From Flavobacterium hiemivividum (GTDB taxonomy: Bacteria > Bacteroidota > Bacteroidia > Flavobacteriales > Flavobacteriaceae), in the NCBI RefSeq assembly GCF_004349145.1, contig NZ_SMFO01000014.1, positions 18,095 through 82,094 on the forward strand: DNA of 64,000 nt, written 5' to 3'. A program made the translations under genes and the position numbers. Below the pieces are notes generated by a model that saw nothing but the letters and a program-made list of their open reading frames with translations, was not told the DNA's origin and made no database searches. Positions 7,093 to 16,306 of this stretch are shown piece by piece (within the stretch, counting starts at the first letter, position 1; each line of letters begins with the position of its first letter).

Positions 7093-8838
7093 ATGAAAAA
7101 AGTACTGCATAAGAAGTTAAATGAGTTACAAGCAACAGCAATTTGTGGAAATGATATTAGTTCTTCTTGTTTGTACGTTTCGGCTCTTACCATTATGTAT
7201 GCTGGACAATATGCATGGATTTCTTTACTATTTGTAGCTGTTGTTTTATTTTTATTTCGAAAGATATATGGAGAAGTTGTAGGAGCAATTCCGCTTAATG
7301 GTGGTGCGTATAATGTGTTATTAAATACTTCTACCAAGAAGATGGCTTCCCTTGCGGCAACATTAACGGTGTTATCTTATATGGCAACTGCAGTAATCTC
7401 AGCATCCGAAGGAATGCATTATCTCCATAGTATTATTCCAGGTATAAATATAACAATCACAACGGTTATCGTATTATTAACCTTTACCGGTTTAGTAATT
7501 CTAGGAATTGGAGAATCAGCATTTGTTGCGGTAATTATTTTTATTATCCACATAGCTACACTTTGTTTATTAGTTATTGCTTCAGGATGGTTTCTAGTCA
7601 ATCATGGCTTACAGACTTTTCATATCAACTGGAACCTGCCAGTTTCGTCAGGAGGTATTGTTAATGCACTGTTTTTAGGTTTTTCGGCTGCGATGTTAGG
7701 GATTTCTGGTTTCGAAAGTTCTGCAAATTTTGTTGAGGAGCAAGAAAATGGGGTGTTTCCAAAAACACTTCGCAACATGTGGGCCATCGTCAGTTTTTTT
7801 AATCCAATGATCGCTTTCCTATTAATATGTATTATCCCTCTAGCAGAAGTGGGCGAACATCAACAATCCTTATTAGCCTTCCTTGGTAAAACAACAGGCG
7901 GTACTTGGCTTGCTTATATAATTTCCATTGACGCAGTTTTAGTTTTATGTGGAGCTGTTTTAACCTCTTTTGTAGGGGTGTCCGGTTTATTGAACCGTAT
8001 GACATTAGACAGGATTTTACCAAATTACTTTTTAAAACAAAACAAACGAGGTGCACATTATCGAATAATTATTAGTTTTTTAATATTATGTCTTTCAGTT
8101 TTATTTGTTACTGGAGGTAATATTCTAACATTAGCTGGCGTATATACTTTCTCCTTCCTTGCCGTTATGGGATTATTTGGCATTGGAAATTTATTATTGA
8201 AGTTCAAGCGCAAAAAATTACCCCGACCAGAGAAAGCAAGAGGAATAGCGGTGGTAGCAGCCGTCGCTATGGTGGTTGTGGCTTTTATAGGCAATATTAA
8301 GTTGAATGTGGACTCCTTCTATACTTTTATAAATTATCTCGTTCCTTCGTTACTGTTTGTAGGAATCATGTTAAACAGGTCGTTTCTCATTCAACTAACT
8401 ATAGACGCTTTAGAATACTTCTACAAACCAATGCGAAAAATGGTCATCTTCAGTAATCGCTATTTAATGAAATTGAATTTAAAAATAAACTCACAGGAGT
8501 TTGTGTTTTTTACTAAAGGAGATGACGTTGCTATTTTGAATAAAGTGATGCAGTACGTTCAAAATAATGAATCTACTAAAAAGTTAAAAATAGTAAACGT
8601 AAAATTGGAGGGAGCACCTTCTAACGAATCACTAATTATGGATCTTAAAGTTTTAGACCGCGCCTACCCAGATATTGATATTGAATTCATCGAACTTGAA
8701 GGCGTTTTTGGCCCGGAAATTATCGATGAGCTTTCAGAAAAATGGAAAATTCCAAAGAACTTTATGTTCATTGGTTCTCCCGGAGATCGCTTTTCTTATC
8801 GCGTTGCTGAATTAGGCGGAGTTCGCTTAATTATGTAA
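7093..8838 (+). CDS. APC-family amino acid permease
   Basis: This 581-residue inner-membrane protein has about 12 hydrophobic spans in residues 30-430 and belongs to the amino acid-polyamine-organocation superfamily. Typical features are a first-helix region (NELQATAICGNDISSSCLYV), GGAYNVLLNTSTKK after the second helix, and a sixth-helix-like LGISGFESSANFVEEQENG. The last 140 residues are soluble and cytoplasmic (about 440-581), with alternating strands and helices (LKIVNVKLEG, IDIEFIELEGVFG, FMFIGSPGDRFSYRVAELGG), a tail found in only part of the family. Substrate is unknown. It is transcribed alone. Confidence 0.85.
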   Translation: MKKVLHKKLNELQATAICGNDISSSCLYVSALTIMYAGQYAWISLLFVAVVLFLFRKIYGEVVGAIPLNGGAYNVLLNTSTKKMASLAATLTVLSYMATAVISASEGMHYLHSIIPGINITITTVIVLLTFTGLVILGIGESAFVAVIIFIIHIATLCLLVIASGWFLVNHGLQTFHINWNLPVSSGGIVNALFLGFSAAMLGISGFESSANFVEEQENGVFPKTLRNMWAIVSFFNPMIAFLLICIIPLAEVGEHQQSLLAFLGKTTGGTWLAYIISIDAVLVLCGAVLTSFVGVSGLLNRMTLDRILPNYFLKQNKRGAHYRIIISFLILCLSVLFVTGGNILTLAGVYTFSFLAVMGLFGIGNLLLKFKRKKLPRPEKARGIAVVAAVAMVVVAFIGNIKLNVDSFYTFINYLVPSLLFVGIMLNRSFLIQLTIDALEYFYKPMRKMVIFSNRYLMKLNLKINSQEFVFFTKGDDVAILNKVMQYVQNNESTKKLKIVNVKLEGAPSNESLIMDLKVLDRAYPDIDIEFIELEGVFGPEIIDELSEKWKIPKNFMFIGSPGDRFSYRVAELGGVRLIM

Positions 8839-9052
8839 CCTTAAGTTGTGGGAAATTAAAAACTAAGATTATCAAAAAGTAAAAAATAAAGTACATGAAA
8901 AAAATAGTCAACTACACACTCTTTAAATATAGTGATTGTTTCGCGTAGAAAACTTAATGAGAGAAATGAGAATTAAAATATTCGAATCTTTTAATGCTAA
9001 CAATATTACAATTCCTTTCCCACAGCGCGTTGTTCTCATTAATAAATAACAA

Positions 9053-9952
9053 ATGGAAGAGCAAATTCAAGAATACCTCTACAACCCAATAGTGGGTAAA
9101 ATTGTAAGCTTCTTTATTGGACTAGCTGTTATTTGGATACTTATTAAAGCGATTCAAAAAAATCTGCTTTCTAAAATTGCTGACAATAATAATCGATACA
9201 AGGCAAAGAAATTTAGCAGTTTTACAGGTTATTTTTTAACTATAGTTCTTATAACGGTGATATTCAGTGACAAATTAGGGAACCTTACCGTTGCGCTCGG
9301 GGTTGCGGGAGCAGGTATTGCTTTTGCGCTTCAAGAAGTGATTGCTTCTTTTGCGGGATGGTTAGCGATCATGTTTGGCGGATTTTACAATACAGGTGAT
9401 CGCGTACAACTTGGCGGAATCAAAGGTGACGTAATGGATATTGGCGTACTTAGAACCACCATAATGGAAACTGGACAATGGGTTGACGGTGATTTATATA
9501 ATGGTCGAATTGTGTTGATTGCCAATAGTTATGTTTTTAAGGAGCCGGTCTTTAATTACTCTGGTGATTTTCCTTTCTTATGGGATGAAATTAAAATTCC
9601 TATTCAATATGGTAGTGATTATGCGAAAGCTAAAGAAATAATCCTCAAAGCCGGAATTGAAGTGGCTGGAGATTTAACTGTTAGATCAAAGGAAAAATGG
9701 AAAACACTACAAAACAAATACCGTTTAGAAGACGCACAAACGGAGCCAATGATTACCTTAGTTACAAATGACAACTGGGCAGAATACACCCTTCGTTACG
9801 TAGTAGGCTATAAAAAAAGAAGAAGTACAAAATCTGAATTGTTTACCAAAATATTAACCGAAATTGAAACTACGAATGGAGCTGTAAAAATGGCTTCAGC
9901 AACATTTCATTTGGTAGAAGCACCTGATTTTAATATTAATGTTAGAAAATAA
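9053..9952 (+). CDS. MscS-type mechanosensitive ion channel protein
   Basis: This 299-residue membrane protein has three membrane spans (about residues 15-35, 55-75 and 80-105) followed by the MscS pore helix and beta domain. The pore segment GVAGAGIAFALQEVIASFAG shows the Gly/Ala packing typical of the family, and GDRVQLGGIKGDVMDIGVL follows as the start of the beta domain. The C-terminal alpha/beta part runs to residue 299. It probably opens under membrane tension to release solutes during osmotic downshock. It is a small form without the extra N-terminal helices of larger relatives. Confidence 0.88.
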   Translation: MEEQIQEYLYNPIVGKIVSFFIGLAVIWILIKAIQKNLLSKIADNNNRYKAKKFSSFTGYFLTIVLITVIFSDKLGNLTVALGVAGAGIAFALQEVIASFAGWLAIMFGGFYNTGDRVQLGGIKGDVMDIGVLRTTIMETGQWVDGDLYNGRIVLIANSYVFKEPVFNYSGDFPFLWDEIKIPIQYGSDYAKAKEIILKAGIEVAGDLTVRSKEKWKTLQNKYRLEDAQTEPMITLVTNDNWAEYTLRYVVGYKKRRSTKSELFTKILTEIETTNGAVKMASATFHLVEAPDFNINVRK

Positions 9953-10231
9953 AGAATAAAAGCCAAAACTATATCTTCGCACGAATGCTTTTTAGCTTTT
10001 AGCAATTGCAAAATATTGGCCCTTTAGAAATAAAAGTAATAGATTACAAACTCCATTATTTATAAACACGCATTGTTGAAAAGAAAATTACAAAAAAACT
10101 TACTTTTTAGAGTTTCTTATCTAATTATTATTATATTTATTAGTCCCCAATTTACGATTAACTAGACCTATAAATTTTTAAAAATTATACGGCATACATT
10201 TACCTGTATACCTAACTTGAATTTATTAGCG

Positions 10232-11965
10232 ATGGATTATACGAATTTAAATACCACTAAAGTAGCCACCGATTTTTATAAACTACAACAAGATTACAAG
10301 GCATTAAAAGATCGATTTGATACCATAGTTGATCAATATCAAACTAATAAAAATCAAATTAATCACATTAATGAAAAACTCACTGTTTCTTTAGAAAACA
10401 TGTCGGATGCATTTGTTGCCATTGACAATGACTGGAAATATACTTTTGTAAACCAAAAAGCCTGTCAAATGTTTGAAAAACAACCAGAAGACCTCATTGG
10501 TAAAAATGCTTGGGTTATATTTCCTGAAGCTGTAGGAAAACCATTCCACAAAGTATATTACAAGGCTATGAGAACCAAAAAGGAAATAATTTTCGAAGAC
10601 TATTTCGTGCCATGGCATCGTTGGTTTGAAAATCGTGTAATTCCAAGTAAAGAAGGGATTGTTGTTTTTTTTCAGGATATAACAGAACGCAAGTTAGCAG
10701 AACAAAAATCGAAAGACCTGAATGCAAAACTCGAGACACGAAATAGAGAGTTGTACGAGAGCATTATACAAATTCAAAAAATCAATACTGAATTAATTCA
10801 TGCAAAAGAGAAAGCCGAAGAAGGCGACCGATTAAAATCGGCTTTTCTAGCAAATATGAGTCACGAAATTCGCACTCCAATGAACGGTATTTTAGGCTTT
10901 ACGGCACTTTTAAAGGAGCCTAAACTTTCAGGAGATGAACAACGGGAGTATATTCGTGTGATTGAAAAGAGTGGCGACAGAATGCTTAACATCATAAATG
11001 ACATCGTTAGTGTCTCAAAAATAGAATCTGGACAAGTGAGTCTATCTTATAAAGAAACTTCAATTAAAGATCAAATTGAATCGATCTATATTATTTTTAA
11101 AAATGAAGCCGTACAAAAAAACATTCAGCTTAAAATAAACAATTCTATCGCTGAAAACGAGAATCTAATACGGACAGATCAAGAAAAAGTCCGAATTATA
11201 CTTTCTCATTTACTAAGCAATGCCTTAAAATTCACTGCATCTGGATCCATTGAAATAGGTTGTTTTAAAAACTTAAACACGATCACTTTTTACGTTAAGG
11301 ATTCCGGCATCGGAATTAATCCTAGTAAAAAAGATGTTATTTTCGAACGTTTCATACAAGAGGACGATTCTTTAAACAGAAGCTATGAAGGCGCAGGATT
11401 GGGTTTATACATTTCTAAATCCTACGTTGATCTTCTGGGTGGTAAAATTTGGGCCGAGAATAATAGTGACAGCGGAGCCGCCTTTTATTTTAAAATCCCC
11501 ATTATTAAACCCCATGAAATTGACAAGGAATTCCAAACTCCGCTGCCGCAGATTCCTTACGTAACTCAACAATTGAAAATACTAGTAGCTGAGGATGACA
11601 GTATTTCGTTAAAGTTTATTTCTAAAATTTTAAAGATATTCGGTGAAAATTTATTGATAGCCAGAAATGGATTTGAAGCGGTCAATTTATGTAAAAACAA
11701 CCCCGATATTGATATCGTTCTAATGGACATTCAAATGCCTGTCATGAACGGATACGAAGCAATTAAAAAGATAAGAGAGTTTAATCAAGACGTAATTATC
11801 ATCACACAAAGCGCATTCGTGTTTACGGATGAAGCTGAAAAAGCAATTGAAGTTGGAGGCAATGGCTACGTTTCGAAGCCAATTGATAAGAAACAATTAA
11901 TTGATCATATTAACGAACAAATAATGACTTCAAGAGTTAAATCGCTTGCTAAGAGTCTTTCCTAA
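10232..11965 (+). CDS. PAS-containing hybrid sensor histidine kinase
   Basis: I chose the ATG at 10232 over the TTG at 10217. The 577-residue protein is soluble: an N-terminal coiled-coil stretch, a PAS domain (about 50-155; ENMSDAFVAIDNDWKYTFVN ... QDITERK), a second coiled coil, a HisKA domain with phospho-accepting His near 211 (NMSHEIRTPMNGILGF), an HATPase domain (KVRIILSHLLSNALKF, DSGIGI, GAGLGLYISK), and a C-terminal receiver with phospho-Asp near 499 (VLMDIQMPVMNG) and Lys in VSKPID. It should sense a cytosolic signal and relay phosphate. No partner regulator is adjacent. Its 3' end overlaps the convergent menC gene by 17 bases. Confidence 0.9.
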   Translation: MDYTNLNTTKVATDFYKLQQDYKALKDRFDTIVDQYQTNKNQINHINEKLTVSLENMSDAFVAIDNDWKYTFVNQKACQMFEKQPEDLIGKNAWVIFPEAVGKPFHKVYYKAMRTKKEIIFEDYFVPWHRWFENRVIPSKEGIVVFFQDITERKLAEQKSKDLNAKLETRNRELYESIIQIQKINTELIHAKEKAEEGDRLKSAFLANMSHEIRTPMNGILGFTALLKEPKLSGDEQREYIRVIEKSGDRMLNIINDIVSVSKIESGQVSLSYKETSIKDQIESIYIIFKNEAVQKNIQLKINNSIAENENLIRTDQEKVRIILSHLLSNALKFTASGSIEIGCFKNLNTITFYVKDSGIGINPSKKDVIFERFIQEDDSLNRSYEGAGLGLYISKSYVDLLGGKIWAENNSDSGAAFYFKIPIIKPHEIDKEFQTPLPQIPYVTQQLKILVAEDDSISLKFISKILKIFGENLLIARNGFEAVNLCKNNPDIDIVLMDIQMPVMNGYEAIKKIREFNQDVIIITQSAFVFTDEAEKAIEVGGNGYVSKPIDKKQLIDHINEQIMTSRVKSLAKSLS

Positions 11966-13004
11966 ATTCAGCTAAATTAAACTTCCAGCCAAGGTCTTTT
12001 TCATACCAAAGTTGCCCTTCTGAAACTTCTAGCGGACACTCAAAATTATTAGTATAAAGTGCGCCTGTTCCAAGTCCTTGCGGCATCAAATTAGCTTGTA
12101 AAAAGGTCCATTGTGCAATAGCATTCAAGCCAATATTACTCTCTAAAGCAGAGGTAATCCACCATCCAATTTGGTGCTTTTCGGCCAGCGATATCCATTC
12201 TTGTGTCCCTCGAAAACCGCCTATAAAGCTAGGCTTTAAAATGATATATTGCGGCTTTATTTTTTGTAGTAATCGCTCTTTTTCTTCGAATGAAAACACG
12301 CCAATCAACTCTTCATCTAAGGCAATAGGAAAAGGAGTCGTTTTACACAGTTCTGACATACTGTCAGTGTTATTTTTCAGTATCGGCTGTTCTATACTAT
12401 GCAGCTTAAATTCAGATAGTTGCAGTAATTTATCTAAAGCTTCATTTAAAGCAAAAGCACCATTTGCATCTACCCTAATTTCAACTTGTTCTGGAGTAAA
12501 ATGTTGCCTAATATAGCGCAATAATTGCAATTCTTTATCGAAATCTATAGCTCCTATTTTTAGTTTCACACAAGTGAATCCTTGCGCTAATTTTTCTTCA
12601 ATTTGCTGCTTCATAAAAGCCGCTTCACCCATCCAAACGAGACCGTTAATTTGGATTGATTTATTGCCCTCAGTGAAGGCCGAAGGAAACAGTAAAAAAG
12701 GGGTTTCGCTTTGCAAAGATTGAAATGCCATTTCGACGCCAAACTGGATGGATGGAAACTCAATTAGCGCCTCCCACAGTTGGTCTTTTCCTAGATGAAT
12801 ATTTTCACAAGTCCATCGTATTTTCTCTTCATAATCTGGTCTGTCGTCAACACTCAAACCTCTCAAAATACCGCACTCACCTACTCCTGTTTTTCCACCT
12901 TTTTCAAGCACTAAAAACCAGGTTTCTTTTTCAGTCATCACGCCTCGAGAAGTTCCAGATGGACGTTTGAAATCGAGTATGTATTTATGATAGGTTGCTT
13001 TCAT
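11949..13004 (-). CDS. menC: o-Succinylbenzoate synthase
   Basis: This enolase-superfamily protein converts SHCHC to o-succinylbenzoate in menaquinone synthesis. The frame continues upstream to 13064, but the ATG at 13004 (MKATYHKYILDF) matches the family N-terminus and the upstream part lies in a repeat-like sequence. Catalytic and metal residues are visible in order: KLKIG (KxK), RVDANGAF (Asp), SIEQPI (Glu), IALDEELIG (Asp) and ILKPSFIGG (Lys). The resulting length, about 350 residues, is normal. It belongs with menA, menB and menD further along this strand. The last 17 bases overlap the 3' end of the convergent kinase gene. No menE is present beside it. Confidence 0.9.
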   Translation of the reverse strand: MKATYHKYILDFKRPSGTSRGVMTEKETWFLVLEKGGKTGVGECGILRGLSVDDRPDYEEKIRWTCENIHLGKDQLWEALIEFPSIQFGVEMAFQSLQSETPFLLFPSAFTEGNKSIQINGLVWMGEAAFMKQQIEEKLAQGFTCVKLKIGAIDFDKELQLLRYIRQHFTPEQVEIRVDANGAFALNEALDKLLQLSEFKLHSIEQPILKNNTDSMSELCKTTPFPIALDEELIGVFSFEEKERLLQKIKPQYIILKPSFIGGFRGTQEWISLAEKHQIGWWITSALESNIGLNAIAQWTFLQANLMPQGLGTGALYTNNFECPLEVSEGQLWYEKDLGWKFNLAEFRKDS

Positions 13005-13013
13005 GTTTTTCTT

Positions 13014-13057
13014 AACCGCTAAGGGCACTAAGGTTTTCGCAAGGTTCGCTAAGTTTT
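13014..13057. repeat. Dispersed-repeat-like sequence upstream of menC
   Basis: This short stretch, with internally repetitive units such as CGCTAAGGGCACTAAGG and CGCAAGGTTCGCTAAG, resembles a type of dispersed intergenic repeat that I remember from flavobacterial genomes. It lies immediately before the menC start codon. A genome-wide copy count is needed to confirm it. Confidence 0.4.
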
Positions 13058-13095
13058 TATTCAAAATTCTTTTCTATTGCACTTAAATAATCAAA

Positions 13096-13281
13096 TTAGA
13101 ATTTTAGTCTAATTAAAAACGATAATCCAACTAATAAAATCCCAAAAAGACACAGTATAAAAAATAAATAAGTTGGCCATGCATTGTCAAAATACATTTT
13201 AATATTTAAAATTATCCCTGTAATAAGTAAAACCAAACCTACAATTCGCATATAGATTATTACTTTATTCCTGTTTTTCAA
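13096..13281 (-). CDS. Small two-span membrane protein
   Basis: This is a 61-residue protein with two hydrophobic segments: IVGLVLLITGIILNIKMYF and YLFFILCLFGILLVGLSFLI, flanked by basic residues. I do not recognise the family. It overlaps the stop of the upstream TPR gene by 4 bases, so the two are probably translationally coupled. The gene lies within the menaquinone region but no link to that pathway can be seen. Confidence 0.6.
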   Translation of the reverse strand: MKNRNKVIIYMRIVGLVLLITGIILNIKMYFDNAWPTYLFFILCLFGILLVGLSFLIRLKF

Positions 13282-14480
13282 TTTGACAACAACTTCAAAA
13301 CTCTCTCAAAATCATCATTTTTAATTCCTGCCTTTTTAAAAGAAGTAAAATCTTGTTTTATTTTTTGAGTCCAACTCAGGCTTTCGTTCACATTTTGAGA
13401 TTGATATTCTTTGTAAATGGATTTTGCATTTCGATATTCATCATTCAACAAATAAGCGTGCGCCAAATTTAGTTTTACCAATAACTCAGTATCATCCAGC
13501 TTCTCGCCTTCCTGCAAGAATTTTATTGCTTTGCCGTATTGCTTGGTTATAATATATGCGTAACCAATATTTGCATAATCAATAGCTGTTGCTTTCTTAT
13601 CGTTAATTATTCTGAGATACTGCTCAATAGCGCGGCCATATTCGCCTCTCTTAGTAAAAACTGCAGCCTGGGTACGCAAATCAGCATAAATACCGCTAGA
13701 AACGCCTGTTTCGTTAACACAGCTCTCCCCACTCTCTTTATACGCCTTCGCTTGCTCTATAGCAAGAAGATCCTGAAATTCCTGAAACTTATATTTCTTT
13801 TGAATTTTCTCTTGAATACAAATACAAAAATCATCAGAATTAGCCAATTTCCTGGCTAAGGCCGAGGTTTTACATTGATTGATCACAAATTTTCTATTTT
13901 CTAATGTCCAGCCTCTACTTAATTTAGTATCTACCCAGGGCACGACTTCTAGAACGATTTTTTGTTTCATAATCCAATTTGAACTTTCGAAACCAAACCA
14001 TAAATTTCTAGTTGCGCTTTTTAAACACGATGATTTATCGATTGATAATCGTTTAGCATCCTTGCTCAGCGGCGATTCTTGCGCTAAGCAAGCCTGATCC
14101 ATTTTACCGCTTTTTTGATAGGCTAACGCCAGTTCGTTTGACGAGAAAACAGCATACTTACTTTTGTCATCTCCTGAAATGCGAGAAAGCAAAAAAACTG
14201 CACCCGCAGAACCTTGACTGATCCCTGTAGGATCTGGAATAGCTTTTAAAACCGAAACTAAACTGCCGGCCATTTTCTGGTTGTCGTCTAAAAGTGTAAT
14301 TCGATAGATCAACTCCGTGGTTCCAACAGGGAAATCGTCGGTTTTGATGACAATTCTGTCTCGGGCAGAAACAATAATTTCTTTTGTTGTCGCTCTGTCT
14401 TTGTCCCAATAACCGTCTTGCTGAGCAAATCCCGACTGATAAAAAATGCTAATCAATAGCAGAAAAACTATTCTATTCAC
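13278..14480 (-). CDS. Exported TPR protein
   Basis: This 400-residue protein has a signal peptide ending YQSGFAQQ. The middle part contains beta-type sequence and a cysteine-containing region (LSIDKSSCLKS, DDFCICIQEKIQKKYK), and the C-terminal 140 residues form about three TPR-like helical repeats (REYGRAIEQYLRIINDKKA, NIGYAYIITKQYGKAIKFLQ, NLAHAYLLNDEYRNAKSIYK). TPRs mediate protein contacts, so it is likely a periplasmic scaffold; nothing more specific can be said. It overlaps a small membrane protein gene by 4 bases and is preceded by a palindromic repeat element. Confidence 0.7.
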   Translation of the reverse strand: MNRIVFLLLISIFYQSGFAQQDGYWDKDRATTKEIIVSARDRIVIKTDDFPVGTTELIYRITLLDDNQKMAGSLVSVLKAIPDPTGISQGSAGAVFLLSRISGDDKSKYAVFSSNELALAYQKSGKMDQACLAQESPLSKDAKRLSIDKSSCLKSATRNLWFGFESSNWIMKQKIVLEVVPWVDTKLSRGWTLENRKFVINQCKTSALARKLANSDDFCICIQEKIQKKYKFQEFQDLLAIEQAKAYKESGESCVNETGVSSGIYADLRTQAAVFTKRGEYGRAIEQYLRIINDKKATAIDYANIGYAYIITKQYGKAIKFLQEGEKLDDTELLVKLNLAHAYLLNDEYRNAKSIYKEYQSQNVNESLSWTQKIKQDFTSFKKAGIKNDDFERVLKLLSN

Positions 14481-14508
14481 TGGTGCTTCTTGTATTTAAT
14501 TTACGAAA

Positions 14509-14589
14509 CTAGCCCAGATGGAAGTGGAAATCCTTATGTGCCTGGGTTAGGCACATAAGATTGCAACGTACAGCTGGAAATAGCTCCTA
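14509..14589 (+). repeat. Imperfect palindromic intergenic element (copy 1)
   Basis: CTAGCCCAGATGGAAGTGG begins the element. A core hairpin follows, CTTATGTGCCT (14533-14543) with AGGCACATAAG (14549-14559), and it ends near CTGGAAATAGC. A second element at 20947-21018, read on the opposite strand, has the same order: CTAGCCC.GAT.G.AGT, ATCCTT, a variable hairpin, AAGAT, then GGA(A)ATAGC. The shared flanks around unlike hairpins suggest a dispersed palindromic family. Confidence 0.55.
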
Positions 14590-14596
14590 AATCATT

Positions 14597-15274
14597 TTAT
14601 AATTCGATGCTCTCGCCTATTTTTAGCAACATCAGATCTTTTCCTTTATTGAAAAACTTTTGAATGGCTTCTTTATGATCGATTTCGATATAACCAAAGG
14701 TATCATAGTGATAACCCAATACCTTATCGCATTCCACAAAGTCTGACGCTAAAATTGCATCCTCGACATCCATAGTAAAATTATCGCCTATAGGAAGAAT
14801 TGCTAAATCAAGCTTGGTACGCATGGGGATCAACTTCATATCCATTGTAAGGGCAGTATCTCCCGCGATATAAATGTTTTTATGTTCGCCCTCAATTACA
14901 AAACCGCCCGGATTGCCTCCGTTAGAACCGTCTGGAAACGAACTAGAATGAACAGCATTTACATATTTCACTTTCCCGAAATCAAAATTCCAGCTTCCGC
15001 CGTGATTCATAGGATGTGCTTGCAATCCTTTAGTCGCATAATAACCCGCGATTTCCGCATTTGAAACGATGACTGCGTTTGTGCGTTTTGCAATCGCTTC
15101 TACATCCAGAATATGATCGCCGTGCGCATGTGTCAGCAAAATATAATCAGCCTTCAACGTACTGATATCGATATGCTCCGCTAATGGATTTCCAGAAATG
15201 AAAGGATCTACTAAGATGTGTTTTCCGCCTACCTTGATACCAAGTGCGGCATGTCCGTAAAATGTTATTTTCAT
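14597..15274 (-). CDS. UPF0173 metal-dependent hydrolase (metallo-beta-lactamase fold)
   Basis: This 225-residue cytosolic protein starts MKITFYGHAALGIKVGGKHI and has the metallo-beta-lactamase metal motif HxHxDH as LLTHAHGDHILD near residue 50, then NHGGSW, GNPGGFVIEG and the later metal ligands in IYIAGDTALTMDMKL and VLGYHYDTF. This fits the UPF0173 family, predicted metal-dependent hydrolases with unknown substrate. The gene starts 15 bases after the stop of menA on the same strand and is likely in the same transcript; this neighbourhood is typical of flavobacterial men clusters as I know them. Confidence 0.85.
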   Translation of the reverse strand: MKITFYGHAALGIKVGGKHILVDPFISGNPLAEHIDISTLKADYILLTHAHGDHILDVEAIAKRTNAVIVSNAEIAGYYATKGLQAHPMNHGGSWNFDFGKVKYVNAVHSSSFPDGSNGGNPGGFVIEGEHKNIYIAGDTALTMDMKLIPMRTKLDLAILPIGDNFTMDVEDAILASDFVECDKVLGYHYDTFGYIEIDHKEAIQKFFNKGKDLMLLKIGESIEL

Positions 15275-15288
15275 AATTTATAGTTTAA

Positions 15289-16251
15289 TTATCGCCCTCC
15301 TAAAAGAGTATTCACAATGATATCTGAAAAGAAATAAATCATACATAAGGCCAGCAATACCGAAAGCAAAAATGTGCTTAGCGCCAATTTTTTCAATTCG
15401 GGATCTAATGCCTTGGCATTTTTGTTTTTATAAACAGTAATTAAATGATTAGTTAAAGGAAGATAAGCCAGTAAAAACAAGTATTGATCAAATTTAAAGT
15501 TATTAATCAAAGCAAAAACTAATACTAAAATCATAGAAAAAATGACCAAAAAATAATGATACAGTTTCGCTTTTTTTCCACCCATTTTAACAACCAGAGT
15601 ATTCTTACCTACTTTTCTGTCTGATTCTTCATCACGCATATTATTCAAATTCAAAACACCTACACTCAAGAATCCTATAGCCGCTGCTGGTAATAAGAGT
15701 TCGATATCGATTTGTTCTGAATATAAAAAATTTACCCCTAATGTACTCACTAGTCCAAAAAACACAAATACAAATACATCGCCAAACCCTCTATAACCAT
15801 AAGCTTTTGAACCAATGGTGTATCGAATTGCTGATAAAATAGCGAGGATCCCCAATACCAAATAGAATAATGAGTAGTAAATATTGGTGTCAGTGAAAGC
15901 AAAATAAATCAACAATATTGCAGAAAGTAATGTTAGCAAGGCTGTAATTATAATTGCTACTTTCATTGCTTGTGGAGTAATCACCCCGCTTTGAATCGCT
16001 CTTTTTGGCCCTACCCTGTCCTCATTATCCGTTCCTTTTATCCCATCACCATAATCATTGGCAAAATTAGATAAGATTTGCAATCCGAGCGTCGTTAAAA
16101 TAGCAAAACCAAAAATCCGCCAATTAAAAACTTCTGTTGGGGTAAGTATATTGTCTGTTGGGTTTGCCAATGCATACATACTTCCTACTATTATTCCAGA
16201 AACAGATAATGGTAATGTTCTAATTCGCGCTGCTTCAATCCAATGTCTCAT
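15289..16251 (-). CDS. menA: 1,4-dihydroxy-2-naphthoate polyprenyltransferase
   Basis: This UbiA-family inner-membrane enzyme attaches the isoprenoid chain to 1,4-dihydroxy-2-naphthoate, the step that makes demethylmenaquinone. The 320-residue protein has about 8-9 membrane spans. It shows the two Asp-rich, magnesium-diphosphate-binding loops: NFANDYGDGIKGTDNEDRVG near residue 65, and NLNNMRDEESDRKVGKNTLV near residue 205. The MRHWIEAARIRTLPLSVSG start is typical. It lies 14 bases upstream of the UPF0173 hydrolase gene and downstream of the PH-domain pair, within the men region. Confidence 0.93.
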   Translation of the reverse strand: MRHWIEAARIRTLPLSVSGIIVGSMYALANPTDNILTPTEVFNWRIFGFAILTTLGLQILSNFANDYGDGIKGTDNEDRVGPKRAIQSGVITPQAMKVAIIITALLTLLSAILLIYFAFTDTNIYYSLFYLVLGILAILSAIRYTIGSKAYGYRGFGDVFVFVFFGLVSTLGVNFLYSEQIDIELLLPAAAIGFLSVGVLNLNNMRDEESDRKVGKNTLVVKMGGKKAKLYHYFLVIFSMILVLVFALINNFKFDQYLFLLAYLPLTNHLITVYKNKNAKALDPELKKLALSTFLLSVLLALCMIYFFSDIIVNTLLGGR

Positions 16252-16306
16252 TTTATTTTATTTAATTATATTTTTTAAATTTTTATTTTAAGCCTTTTTT
16301 AATGGC

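Noticed and set aside
7050..7337. A - strand open frame over the start of the APC permease gene
   Set aside because: Antisense of the conserved first membrane spans; no family resemblance.
11949..11965. That the overlap of menC and the kinase gene shows a wrong stop in one of them
   Set aside because: Both proteins have normal lengths and intact C-terminal motifs, so the short overlap is best taken at face value.
13539..13859. A 106-codon + strand open frame opposite the exported TPR gene
   Set aside because: It is the antisense of a clear coding region, with low-complexity hydrophobic residues and no family match.
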